NCBI GenBank assembly: GCA_038522635.1
Contig: JBCBJZ010000118.1
Span: 1 to 11,663 of the forward strand
Direction: 5' to 3'
Origin: JBCBJZ01 sp038522635
GTDB taxonomy: Bacteria; Pseudomonadota; Alphaproteobacteria; Rhizobiales; Hyphomicrobiaceae
Length of the DNA stretch: 11,663 bases
Under the pieces are notes generated by a model. That model did no database searches. It saw nothing but the letters and a program-made list of their open reading frames with translations, and was not told where the DNA came from. Every line of letters begins with the position of its first letter. Positions within the stretch are counted from its first letter, which is position 1. Positions 1-7,221 of the stretch are shown one piece after another. Made by a program: the position numbers and the translations under genes.

Positions 1-19
1 CGAACGACAGCGCCGTCGC

Positions 20-859
20 TCAGCACTTTTGGAAAAGGGAGGCGACGCAGCGCCAGGTCTTCTTGGCCGCATTGTTGATGTCGCGGCTGGTCTTTTTGAG
101 CTGGCGGTTGGTGGCGCGCGTCACTTGCTTAGCGAGCGCTTCCACGGTTTCGGGCTCGCGTTTGGGACGGCGGGTGCGCGTCGGCGGCTTGGGCCTGGCA
201 GCCGTCGTGGCCGGTGCAGGCTTGGGCGCTGAGGCTGGCTCGTTTGCCGGGGCTGCGGGAGGCGGGCGTCTCAGGTCCCGTGCGGCCGTGGCGGGGCGAG
301 GCCCAGGCGGCGGCGACACCGTTGAGGGCGGCTGTGCGGTTGAAGGGGCTGGACGCGGGCGCAACGGGCGCGCGTCATCGGGACGGGCCTTCAGCCTGCG
401 CGGCAGGATCGCCACGGGAGCCGCCAACGCTGAAGGAGGCACGCTACCGTCTGGGCCAGCCCGCCGGTCGCGCGGCTCACCTTCAAGCCGTGCCACGATC
501 TGCGGTGTGCCGTCGGCGCCGTACCCCAGCGTCATCGCGGGACCTGCGCAGCGCGCCCCCTGGCCGCGGCGGATCGCGCAACTGTCGTGGCGGCCGTGGT
601 CCGCGAGGGCGGTCATGCAGGACAACTGTTGGGGCGCGCCAGGCTTCGCCTTTGCGATCAGGCAGCGGTAGGTCGCGTTGGGGCCGCTGCAGCTCACACA
701 TAACGTCCGAGGCGCTGGTTGGCTGGTTTGCGCGCTGCTGGTGGTCAAGGTGGCGGCGTGTGCCACGCCCAAAGCGATCAGGCCGCCTAGCACCGTGCGC
801 GCCGCGCGCGCAGGCCCTAAGCTTGCGCGCCAATGACGTGACGATGCCCGTTTGCGCAT
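20..859 (-). CDS. Secreted Cys- and Pro/Ala-rich protein of unknown function
   Basis: I do not recognise a named family. The 279-residue product begins with an Arg-rich stretch and a hydrophobic segment (about 21-35) ending in AHA, which looks like a signal peptide cut near residue 35, so an envelope or periplasmic location is inferred. A compact N-terminal region (about 51-125) has six cysteines (C54, C57, C66, C81, C94, C104) including a CVSC motif, suggesting disulfides or metal binding. Residues 130-235 are a Pro/Ala/Arg-rich, probably disordered linker. The basic C-terminus (about 237-279) can form an amphipathic helix and ends with C271 and C279. The ATG at 859 is chosen because GGGAG lies 8 nt upstream. 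The open frame runs on upstream into the GST gene, but that part has no signal peptide and unlikely composition. The gap to the upstream GST stop is 59 nt on the same strand, so co-transcription is likely. Confidence 0.72.
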   Translation of the reverse strand: MRKRASSRHWRASLGPARAARTVLGGLIALGVAHAATLTTSSAQTSQPAPRTLCVSCSGPNATYRCLIAKAKPGAPQQLSCMTALADHGRHDSCAIRRGQGARCAGPAMTLGYGADGTPQIVARLEGEPRDRRAGPDGSVPPSALAAPVAILPRRLKARPDDARPLRPRPAPSTAQPPSTVSPPPGPRPATAARDLRRPPPAAPANEPASAPKPAPATTAARPKPPTRTRRPKREPETVEALAKQVTRATNRQLKKTSRDINNAAKKTWRCVASLFQKC

Positions 860-918
860 TGATCCCACTCCCGCCGGCCAGTCGGCATTGGCAACGCCCG
901 CCTGCAGCTCCTTATGGA

Positions 919-1554
919 TCAGGGTAGACCGTTGCGGCCGTGCTCCTGATAGGCGGGGCGCTCGTTCAGGCGGTCGTAATACGTCCGTAAAGCGGCGTAT
1001 TCGGGGCCGTCTTCGATGAGGACGAAGTAACGGTTGACAACCAAGCCGAGGGGGATGTCGGCCAGCGTGAACGTATCGCCACAAATGAACGCGTGGCCCT
1101 CGCGCAAGGTCGCATCCACCTTGCCCATCAGCCCGATGATCATCGCGCGACCGGTGGCGATGAATTCAGGCGCGTTGAACGGGGCCTGGCCCACCACGCC
1201 GCCAATGAAAATCCCCCGCAGCGCGACCGCCGTATCAGCGCCTGCAAACTCCATCCACGCATCCACGCGTGCGCGCTTCACCAGGTCGGCAGGGTACAAC
1301 GCGTCATCGCCGTATTTCGCCGCCAGGTAGCGGATCGTGGCGTGGCTATCGCGTAAGGTCACTTCCCCATCGCCATCAACGTCGACGGTGGTCGGCACAA
1401 GCTCGAGCGGGTTGATCGCCTGGTAGGCCGGATCACTGGTGGCGCGGAAGCCCCGGCCCCAGTCCTCGCGCTCAACATCGAGGCCCAGTTCGCCCGCGCA
1501 CCAAAGCACCTTGCGCACGTTGATCGAATTAGCGCGACCGTAGACTTTGAGCAT
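919..1554 (-). CDS. Glutathione S-transferase family protein
   Basis: Predicted cytosolic glutathione S-transferase of 211 residues, the usual length for bacterial members, which conjugate glutathione to electrophiles or act as glutathione-dependent reductases or isomerases. The N-terminal thioredoxin-like domain (1-80) shows RANSINVRKV (7-16) with Ser10 at the usual catalytic position, VP (53-54) with the conserved cis-proline, and RDSHATIRYL (68-77), which corresponds to the usual E-S-N/T-AILRYL glutathione-binding strand and helix with Asp for Glu. The all-helical C-terminal domain (about 88-205) contains FTLADIPLG (162-170), the conserved N-capping box. The substrate cannot be predicted. 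The start at 1554 is preceded by AGGAG about 9 nt upstream. The gene is divergent from gpt and is followed on the same strand by the secreted 279-residue protein. Confidence 0.93.
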   Translation of the reverse strand: MLKVYGRANSINVRKVLWCAGELGLDVEREDWGRGFRATSDPAYQAINPLELVPTTVDVDGDGEVTLRDSHATIRYLAAKYGDDALYPADLVKRARVDAWMEFAGADTAVALRGIFIGGVVGQAPFNAPEFIATGRAMIIGLMGKVDATLREGHAFICGDTFTLADIPLGLVVNRYFVLIEDGPEYAALRTYYDRLNERPAYQEHGRNGLP

Positions 1555-1880
1555 GGCGGTGAGCTCCTGTAGGGCTTGGGGAAACGCAGATCATGGGAGA
1601 GTGATCGGGACACCTAGAGTCGGTTCGCTTCAGCCTGAAGCGGAACCGACATCTAAGCTTTTTTGTTTTGCCGTTCATCTTTCGTCTCAGGTGATTCCAC
1701 CTGAAGCGGATGAACTCTAGGTGCGCTCGAAAGCGACCAAAGATGATCTAACGGCGGGTTGAAGCGGTCGGGCATGCGGGCCCATCGCCATAGAACACGT
1801 CGGCAGTGCGACGGGAAGGCCACGCGTCGAATTCGCATCCGGCCCAACGAACGTGCGACCACCTGGTATGAGGACCACAG
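1555..1880. other. Divergent intergenic region between the GST gene and gpt
   Basis: This 326-base gap has no credible gene. It holds the GST ribosome-binding site (AGGAG near 1563-1567, minus), repeat copy 1 (1614-1720) and about 160 bases leading to gpt, which end in AGGA at 1871-1874, six bases before the gpt ATG. Transcription of both genes must start here, but I cannot pick a convincing -35/-10 pair for either. Only a very small hairpin (CGCT-CGAA-AGCG, near 1724-1735) is visible between the repeat and gpt. Confidence 0.7.
1614..1720 (+). repeat. Dispersed double-hairpin intergenic repeat, copy 1
   Basis: This 107-bp element recurs at 10735-10839 in the same orientation with about 90% identity (by eye about ten substitutions and one 2-nt gap). 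It begins CTAGAGTCGGTT and ends GATGAACTCTAG, so the ends form an imperfect inverted repeat of about 20 bp with CTAG at both tips. Inside are two hairpins. The first (about 1619-1650) pairs TCGGTTC-GCTTCA with TGAAGC-G-GAACCGA around a GCC loop, with one bulged G. The second (about 1672-1715) pairs GTTCATC with GATGAAC and CAGGTG with CACCTG. A T-rich spacer lies between them (T run at 1659-1664). The size and two-palindrome design resemble the RIME/BIME class of intergenic mosaic repeats, but membership of a named family is inference. It lies 60 bp upstream of the GST start. Confidence 0.88.
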
Positions 1881-2423
1881 ATGAGCCGGGCTCCCGAAAA
1901 AGCCTTTCACGTCTCCTGGGACCAGTTCCACCGCGATGCGCGGGTGCTGGCATGGCGCCTTGCCGACACGATCGCCGCTAAGCGGGTCGATGCCATCGTC
2001 ACGATCACGCGGGGCGGCCTGGTGCCGGCCGCGATCGTCGCGCGCGAACTAGGCATCCGCGTCATCGAGACGATTTCGATCGCGAGCTACGACCACCAGA
2101 ACCAGCGTGGGCTGGAGGTGTTGAAGGACATCGGGGATACGATTTTGAGCCCGCGCGCCTTGGATGCCCCGGGCGCTGCCGCCGATGACGACCGGGCGGG
2201 TGGCGCACGCGTTCTCGTTGTGGATGACCTGACCGATACCGGGCGTACGGCGAAAGTGGTGCGCGAGCGGTTGCCAGCCGCCCATTTTGCCGCCGTCTAC
2301 GCCAAGCCGGCCGGCGCGCCGCTGGTCGATACGTTCGTTACCGAGGTTTCGCAGGACACCTGGATCTACTTCCCGTGGGACCTCGCTTTGGCCTATCAGC
2401 CGCCGCTACAAGGCAAGGATTGA
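1881..2423 (+). CDS. gpt: Xanthine phosphoribosyltransferase (XGPRT)
   Basis: Purine salvage enzyme that joins xanthine or guanine (hypoxanthine less well) to PRPP, giving XMP or GMP; cytosolic or membrane-associated. The 180 residues align from memory along nearly their whole length with E. coli Gpt. TRGGLVP (43-49) is the pyrophosphate loop, ARELGIR (54-60) and SYDHQNQR (69-76) are shared segments, and VLVVDDLTDTGRT (111-123) is the PRPP-binding motif with the Asp-Asp pair. AKPAGAPLVD (141-150) holds the purine-contacting lysine (K142), and QDTWI (158-162) with FPWD (164-167) forms the base-binding end. Unlike E. coli it carries an insertion of roughly 20 residues (about 86-108) between the flexible loop and the PRPP motif. 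The ATG at 1881 has AGGA six bases upstream. It is convergent with the next gene. Confidence 0.95.
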   Translation: MSRAPEKAFHVSWDQFHRDARVLAWRLADTIAAKRVDAIVTITRGGLVPAAIVARELGIRVIETISIASYDHQNQRGLEVLKDIGDTILSPRALDAPGAAADDDRAGGARVLVVDDLTDTGRTAKVVRERLPAAHFAAVYAKPAGAPLVDTFVTEVSQDTWIYFPWDLALAYQPPLQGKD

Positions 2424-2479
2424 GCGCAAAGGCGACGCCTCAGTATGTGAGGAGGTGATTCGCATTTGCGGCCGTTGCT
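2424..2479. other. Convergent gap after gpt with a weak hairpin
   Basis: The short space between the gpt stop and the opposing gene contains CCTCA-GTATG-TGAGG (2438-2452), a 5-bp stem with no T run on either side. It may help end transcription, but it is too weak to call a terminator. If the opposing gene is read in its probable original frame it ends at 2553, and the convergent gap becomes about 130 bases. Confidence 0.3.
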
Positions 2480-4111
2480 CTAACGGGCGAAGCGCGCGCA
2501 TTCCGGTGAGCGTATCGCGCACCGCCGCATCACGCCGCAAATCTGGCGCCGGCTATTCCGCAGCGAAAACCGAACCGTGATCGCGCTTGAACGCAAAGTG
2601 GTCGAGCCCGCCGCCATCAGGCTTGGAAACCCCGGTTGCGTGTGAACGGGCCGCCCCGACGCGGACAGGTGCAACGCGCTGGTGCCTGCCGGCAGATGGC
2701 CCGTGATCGCCGTACTGCGCTTGCCGTTGTTGAAGGTCAGCGCCACGGAGCGGTAGCCGGGATTAACGTTTGAGGGCTGCCCCTCTTGCAGCGCACGCCG
2801 CCAGTAACGCACGAGCTGCGGATAGGTGCGTGCGCGTCGTTCGCGGATCAGCAGATACAGGCCGGCGCGCTTCGAACGGCGATCGCGCCCGCAGTAGGCC
2901 ACGAGTTCGAGACCCTCGCTGGCCACGCTGGCTGCATTCACGGTGAAGCTTGAACCGGGCAGGCGGGTGCGGATGGGGCGCCAGCTTGGCCGGCCCTGCG
3001 GTTCGATGCTCAGGGGTGGCAACGCGCGGTCCGGCGTTTGTTGTGCGCTTGGGCCTGGCTGTCGTGGCGATGGCCCTTGCCTTGGACTGGGGCGCAGATC
3101 GGCCGTAACGGGCGCACCCGGGCGCGGTGCGGTGCGTGGACGGCGAGGGCGATCCTGCGGCAGCGGCGAACGCGTGGTCGAGGGGCGCGCTGGAGCCGCA
3201 GTGGCCGGACGGTCAGGCGTTGGACTGGACGCGGTGTTCGCCCGTGCCAAATACGCGCGCGCCAGATCGGCATGAAAGCCATTGGGGTAGGCGCGCAAAA
3301 ACGCCCGCCAAGCGTCGGCCGTACCGAGGTCCCGGGCGGCTGCAAAGGCTTGCGCCACCGGAAAACCTGAAGCCGTCGTTGGCTGATCGACGCTGGTTTG
3401 CGGTGGCTCGGGAGGGGGGACTTGCGTGGCCGCTTGCGTGGCCGTTTGCGCCGGTTGCGGCGTGTTTGCGCGCAGCGGCGGAAATTGTGGCGCGGCCGTA
3501 AGCGGCGTTTGCGTGGCAGCCGGCAAGCCCGCCAGCGGACGCGATGGCGAGGTAGGCTTGCCGCGGCAAGCACGCAGGAACTGGCTGATGGCAGCTTGCG
3601 CGCCGTCCGCCTTGAGGTTTGCGACGGGGTAACCAGCCACCACTAGCCTAACCGGGCTCGCCGTACTTAAGCGCTGCCACAAGCCATCGCTGAAGGCGAG
3701 GCGTGCGGCAACGCCGGTGATGCCTTCGCCCGTTTGGCGCACCACGGCGCCGCGCAGGCTTTTAACGAACCCGTTCCCTGCGAGACGCACGCGCATGGGC
3801 TCACCCGCCTGAAGATCGCCGACGTCCGCCTTCATCAAAACGCGGGCCCGCTGGGTGTCGAGGCAGGTTGCACGCAGCGTCACCTGGTCGGTTTCTGGCA
3901 CGCCGTAGGTGAGCGTTGGTGCGGGCCCTTGGTCGGCGTTGACGGTGGCGTACTGCCAGCGCTCGGCGGCGTTTGCGCTTGCCGGGCTCATCGCTGATGC
4001 GATCGCAAGTGCGCCCAACGCAAGTGCGCCGCATGCCTGACTGAAGGTCGTAGTATGATTGATCCGCCGGCTGCCCTGGTGCCGCACGGTCTTACTTTGC
4101 TGATCCATCAT
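2480..4111 (-). CDS. Secreted multidomain protein of unknown function, C-terminus probably frameshifted
   Basis: The product as read is 543 residues with no family I can name. It has a signal peptide (basic n-region 1-17, hydrophobic core about 26-42, cut near ASANA at 44-48). An N-terminal domain (about 50-184) is rich in beta-type sequence and ends in QFLRACRG. A Pro/Gln/Thr-rich linker follows (186-247). A short helical motif (249-291; WRAFLRAYPNGFHADLA) has the W-x-x-F-x-x-x-Y-P-x-G-x-x-A pattern seen in helical repeats of bacterial caspase-like and envelope proteins. A second Pro/Arg-rich linker (295-370) leads to a C-terminal domain (about 385 onward) with an Arg-rich helix and a predicted beta sheet. 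The ATG at 4111 is preferred because AGGGA lies 6 nt upstream; a second ATG follows at 4108. From residue 494 the reading frame turns Arg-rich, while the next frame continues to a native-looking end at 2553 (519 residues). Periplasmic or surface location is inferred. Confidence 0.7.
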   Translation of the reverse strand: MMDQQSKTVRHQGSRRINHTTTFSQACGALALGALAIASAMSPASANAAERWQYATVNADQGPAPTLTYGVPETDQVTLRATCLDTQRARVLMKADVGDLQAGEPMRVRLAGNGFVKSLRGAVVRQTGEGITGVAARLAFSDGLWQRLSTASPVRLVVAGYPVANLKADGAQAAISQFLRACRGKPTSPSRPLAGLPAATQTPLTAAPQFPPLRANTPQPAQTATQAATQVPPPEPPQTSVDQPTTASGFPVAQAFAAARDLGTADAWRAFLRAYPNGFHADLARAYLARANTASSPTPDRPATAAPARPSTTRSPLPQDRPRRPRTAPRPGAPVTADLRPSPRQGPSPRQPGPSAQQTPDRALPPLSIEPQGRPSWRPIRTRLPGSSFTVNAASVASEGLELVAYCGRDRRSKRAGLYLLIRERRARTYPQLVRYWRRALQEGQPSNVNPGYRSVALTFNNGKRSTAITGHLPAGTSALHLSASGRPVHTQPGFPSLMAAGSTTLRSSAITVRFSLRNSRRQICGVMRRCAIRSPECARFAR

Positions 4112-4167
4112 CAACCGTCCCTTGCTGACCAACCATCGCGGGTGCCCGATGCCCGCCGCCTTTAGTG

Positions 4168-4194
4168 ATCGGAGCTCCCATGTTTCTCTCCGAT
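4168..4194. other. Inverted repeat in the leader between the channel gene and the secreted-protein gene
   Basis: The 176-base gap between the channel stop (4288) and the downstream start (4111) contains a perfect 7-bp inverted repeat, ATCGGAG (4168-4174) with CTCCGAT (4188-4194), spaced by 13 bases. A 5-bp pair CCCAT/ATGGG overlaps it, so the two stems could compete. No T run follows on either strand, so it does not look like a standard intrinsic terminator. Its function is unknown, and it may be chance in GC-rich sequence. I see no convincing promoter in this gap. Confidence 0.3.
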
Positions 4195-4287
4195 GGGAAA
4201 ACGTAGCATGAACTGTGTCGCACCGTAGTTTGTCGCGCGCGCTCGATGCACCAGCACCAGTTTGGAGGCGGCCCCTGCATAAAGCGG

Positions 4288-7221
4288 TCAAGGCTTGTCG
4301 CGCGGCGGGGTGTAGCGCGCCGGAGGATAGCCGCCTTCGGGCGTGCGTGCTCCGTCGCCATATCCCGGCTCGTTGGGTCCAGGCTTACTTTGTCCAGGCT
4401 CGCCGTGGTGAGGCGGCGTGCCCTGTGCCGCGTGAGCGTCGCCATAGCCCCCGTTGGCAGGTGGCGCGCCGCCCGGCCCTGGCATCCGCTGGCGTTCGAT
4501 GGCCCGGATCAAGGCCTGTTTGGGCCCGTCCAAATCGCGCAAGTGCACATCCTGCTGCGGGTATGGGATTTCGATATCCGCAGCGCGTAACGCGTTCAGC
4601 ACCGCCAAGCGCAGGTCCGTCTCCACGCTCAGCTTCGAGTTGATGTCGGAGATGTAGGCGCGTAGCGAAAAATCGAGCGAACTGGCGCCAAAGTTCAAAA
4701 AGAACACGCGTGGTTCGGGGTACTGCAGAACACGCGGGTGCTGGCGCGCGCAGCCCAACAACAAGTCGATCACCTGATCGGCATCCGCGCCGTACGTCAC
4801 GCCCACATCCACCACCACGCGCCCCATGGCGTTGCGGTGGGTCCAGTTCATCACCCGTCCGGTGATGAGTTCGCTGTTGGGAAGGATCACGCTCGCCCGG
4901 TCGAAAGTCTCGATCTCGGTCGCGCGCACACTAATGCGGCGCACGTAGCCCTGGTCCTCGCCCGCAACGATCCAGTCGCCCACCTTGATCGGGCGTTCCA
5001 CCAGGAGGATCAGGCCGGATACGAAGTTGTTGACGATCGACTGGAGGCCAAAGCCGATGCCAACCGACAATGCGCCGGCGACGATCGCGAGGTTGGTGAT
5101 GTTGAAGCCCGCATAGGACACCGCGATCAGGCCGGCGATGATGAAGCCGGTGTAGTTGACGGCGGTGTTGACGGAGTTGGCGATGCCCGTGTCGACGTTC
5201 GGCTTGCGCAGCACGGAGCGGTCAAGCCAGCGCTGGAACAAGCGGGTGAGCACGAGCAGGCCAATGAAGAGGCCGATCGCCATGAAAATGCGCCACAGCG
5301 AGATCTTCACGCCGCCGACCTCAAAGCCGAACAGCATCGCGCGCGTCCAGCCCGCAAGGTCGGCCGTCGACACGCCCCATTGCACCAGCAGCAATGGCGC
5401 GACCACGAGCACCAAAACAACGTTGAGCAAGAAACGCAGTGCGCGCGCGAGCGAGGCGCGACGATCCTCGCTCAGGCCTAACGCGTTCACCAAATCCGCG
5501 CCGAAACCGCTCTCGCCGTCGGCGATCTCGGCCGTGGCGCCCGTGATGCCCACGTGCATCAGCAGTGCGGTTGCGAGCACGGTGCCGCTCAGCACGATTT
5601 GTCCGGCCAGGAAACGGCCGAGCGCGATGTAGCCCAACATCGAGGCGGCGATGATCGCGAGCGCCAGCGTGAACAACGGGACCTTCAACCACCACGGGCG
5701 CCACCGTGAGGTGATGAGCGCTGTGGGCGGGTCGGCGGTCACGGGGTTGGGCGTGAAGCGGGTTGCCGCGAGGCCGAACAGCAGGGCTGCGAACGCCATC
5801 GAGGCGATGAACGACTGGATGATGCCGACCGCGAGCGGCTGGAACAGCGCGCGGTTGAACTCGCGCGTGATCAGATCGATGCCGTAGACCACCGCGATCG
5901 CGAACAGGAAGAAAACGATGCGTTTGGCGGTACGGTCCGACACATCGAACAGTCGCCAGGCCGGTTGATTGGGCGCCAGCACCGAGCGTGACAGCGCGGA
6001 GACCGCAACCACGATCAGCATCGCAAGCAGGCCGGCGAAGGCGAGGCGATCGAGCGGCGGAACCAACACGTCAAGCGCGGTGAGACCGGCCCATCCCAGC
6101 AGCACCGCAGCGGTCGCGGGCACCGCCCGGGTCGGCGCCACCCACGCGATGGCTGCAGCGCGGCGTGTGAAGGTGAGCTCAGACTGTTGGTAGGGCTGCA
6201 AGCGCGACGTGATGAGCAAGCGCACCGGCACACGCAGCGCGATGAAGAGCGCGATCACGCCCGCGAACAGCATCAAAACATCGAGCGGGCGGCGCAACAG
6301 GCGGGTCACGAACATCTCGGTGAGTCGCGCTGTTTGCCGCAACAGGTCTGGCACTTCGCGGCCGAAACTCAGCCACAGCTGCGGCAACAGCGGGCTTGCG
6401 GATTTGCGCAGCAAATTGCCGGTGAAAAGGACCTGGCGATACTCTTGGATTTTGCGGATCAGCTGCTGGACACGCGCATCTACAAGGTCGGTGCGCTTCT
6501 GGGCGCCTTGCAGCGCGCTTTGCAAGTCAAGTAGCGCTTTGCGTTGCTGCGCGATCGCAGGCGCATCGGGCGCTTCTTCGGCTTTGGGCGCGGGCCCAAG
6601 GTTGGTCGCGAGATCCTGGACTTCGCGGAGCTTGGGCCCGATGAGCGCGCGCAACGCGCTGGTCTGTGCGGGCAGTTCATCGAGAACGGTGCGTTGACGC
6701 GCCAGGCTGAGGTCGTTGTCGCGCAGCCGCTCAATGGTGCGTTCGATGTTGGTGAGGCGCGCTTCAAGGCGCGTCAGCGGCGTCGCGATATCTTCTGGAA
6801 GATTGGCGTTCAGCGAGGCTGGTGGTGACGGTTTCGCGCTCCTCGGTTGCGCGGCTTGCTGCGGTTGAGAGGGCCCAGCGCTCGGTGTCGGTGCGGTGGT
6901 TTCAGGCGGCGTAGTCGTCTTGGCCGGTGTCCCAGGCCGCGTCCGGGTTGGCTTGCCGCTGTCGTCGGTCAGCGAGGGCAGAGGAAGCGGCGCGCGTTCC
7001 TGGGCGAGCGAGGTTGCCGGGAGCAGGGCCGCGCAGGTGACGGCCATGACAGTGGCCATAACAGTGGCGAGCATCACGGCCCAAGCGTGCGCCGGCGCAG
7101 CCGCTGCCCGCGGCGCATTGGCCGTTCGAACACTGCGCAGCCGCGCCCTAACGCCAGCCCAAAGCGGACCAAGCCGACGCGCAACACCCTTTGAAACTAG
7201 GCCTGGCAGGGCAGCCCTCAT
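4288..7221 (-). CDS. Large MscS/MscK-type mechanosensitive channel with DUF3772-like N-terminus
   Basis: Inner-membrane channel expected to open on membrane tension and release solutes during hypo-osmotic shock. The 977 residues run as follows: basic N-region and signal-like segment (to about 74, ending SLAQ), Pro/Thr-rich linker (75-140), periplasmic helical coiled-coil region resembling DUF3772 (about 145-285, ending TGNLLRKSASPLLPQLW), about ten to eleven membrane helices (about 312-735), then the MscS domain (about 688-890). The pore helix reads AIVAGALSVGIGFGLQSIVN, followed by ERPIKVGDWI and the beta-domain motif ILPNSELI. A disordered Pro/Gly-rich cytoplasmic tail (about 914-977) has recurring GYGD/GGYPP units. 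It is much longer than E. coli MscS (286 residues) and closer to MscK-type proteins. The ATG overlaps the upstream stop as ATGA, indicating translational coupling with the FliO-like gene and supporting this start despite a weak ribosome-binding site; an internal Met at 50 is the alternative. Ion selectivity cannot be inferred. Confidence 0.93.
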   Translation of the reverse strand: MRAALPGLVSKGVARRLGPLWAGVRARLRSVRTANAPRAAAAPAHAWAVMLATVMATVMAVTCAALLPATSLAQERAPLPLPSLTDDSGKPTRTRPGTPAKTTTPPETTAPTPSAGPSQPQQAAQPRSAKPSPPASLNANLPEDIATPLTRLEARLTNIERTIERLRDNDLSLARQRTVLDELPAQTSALRALIGPKLREVQDLATNLGPAPKAEEAPDAPAIAQQRKALLDLQSALQGAQKRTDLVDARVQQLIRKIQEYRQVLFTGNLLRKSASPLLPQLWLSFGREVPDLLRQTARLTEMFVTRLLRRPLDVLMLFAGVIALFIALRVPVRLLITSRLQPYQQSELTFTRRAAAIAWVAPTRAVPATAAVLLGWAGLTALDVLVPPLDRLAFAGLLAMLIVVAVSALSRSVLAPNQPAWRLFDVSDRTAKRIVFFLFAIAVVYGIDLITREFNRALFQPLAVGIIQSFIASMAFAALLFGLAATRFTPNPVTADPPTALITSRWRPWWLKVPLFTLALAIIAASMLGYIALGRFLAGQIVLSGTVLATALLMHVGITGATAEIADGESGFGADLVNALGLSEDRRASLARALRFLLNVVLVLVVAPLLLVQWGVSTADLAGWTRAMLFGFEVGGVKISLWRIFMAIGLFIGLLVLTRLFQRWLDRSVLRKPNVDTGIANSVNTAVNYTGFIIAGLIAVSYAGFNITNLAIVAGALSVGIGFGLQSIVNNFVSGLILLVERPIKVGDWIVAGEDQGYVRRISVRATEIETFDRASVILPNSELITGRVMNWTHRNAMGRVVVDVGVTYGADADQVIDLLLGCARQHPRVLQYPEPRVFFLNFGASSLDFSLRAYISDINSKLSVETDLRLAVLNALRAADIEIPYPQQDVHLRDLDGPKQALIRAIERQRMPGPGGAPPANGGYGDAHAAQGTPPHHGEPGQSKPGPNEPGYGDGARTPEGGYPPARYTPPRDKP

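Noticed and set aside
63..927. Plus-strand frames opposite the secreted Cys-rich protein and the end of the GST gene
   Set aside because: Gly/Ala/Arg-rich translations without motifs; the minus-strand product has a signal peptide and ordered cysteine pattern.
860..1084. Upstream extension of the 279-residue secreted protein to a start at 1084
   Set aside because: The extra 75 residues overlap the GST gene, are Arg/Pro-rich shadow sequence and would bury the signal peptide; the ATG at 859 has its own ribosome-binding site.
1653..1953. Minus-strand frames running through repeat copy 1 (and similar ones through copy 2)
   Set aside because: Their similar ends, with residues such as KDERQNK, come only from the translated repeat, and the rest of each frame is unrelated. 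Not a gene family.
2450..2580. Extended Shine-Dalgarno-like AGGAGGTGAT at 2450-2459 suggesting a small plus-strand gene
   Set aside because: No ATG, GTG or TTG at proper spacing opens a meaningful frame; the overlapping plus frame lies opposite the secreted-protein gene and has no recognisable features. Probably chance.
4112..4291. Upstream extension of the secreted multidomain protein to a start at 4291
   Set aside because: It would place 60 unlikely residues ahead of a good signal peptide; the ATG at 4111 has AGGGA at correct spacing.
4738..5632. Long plus-strand open frames opposite the MscS-family gene
   Set aside because: High GC content keeps antisense frames open; their His/Arg/Ala-rich translations match no family, whereas the minus-strand frame encodes a textbook MscS domain.
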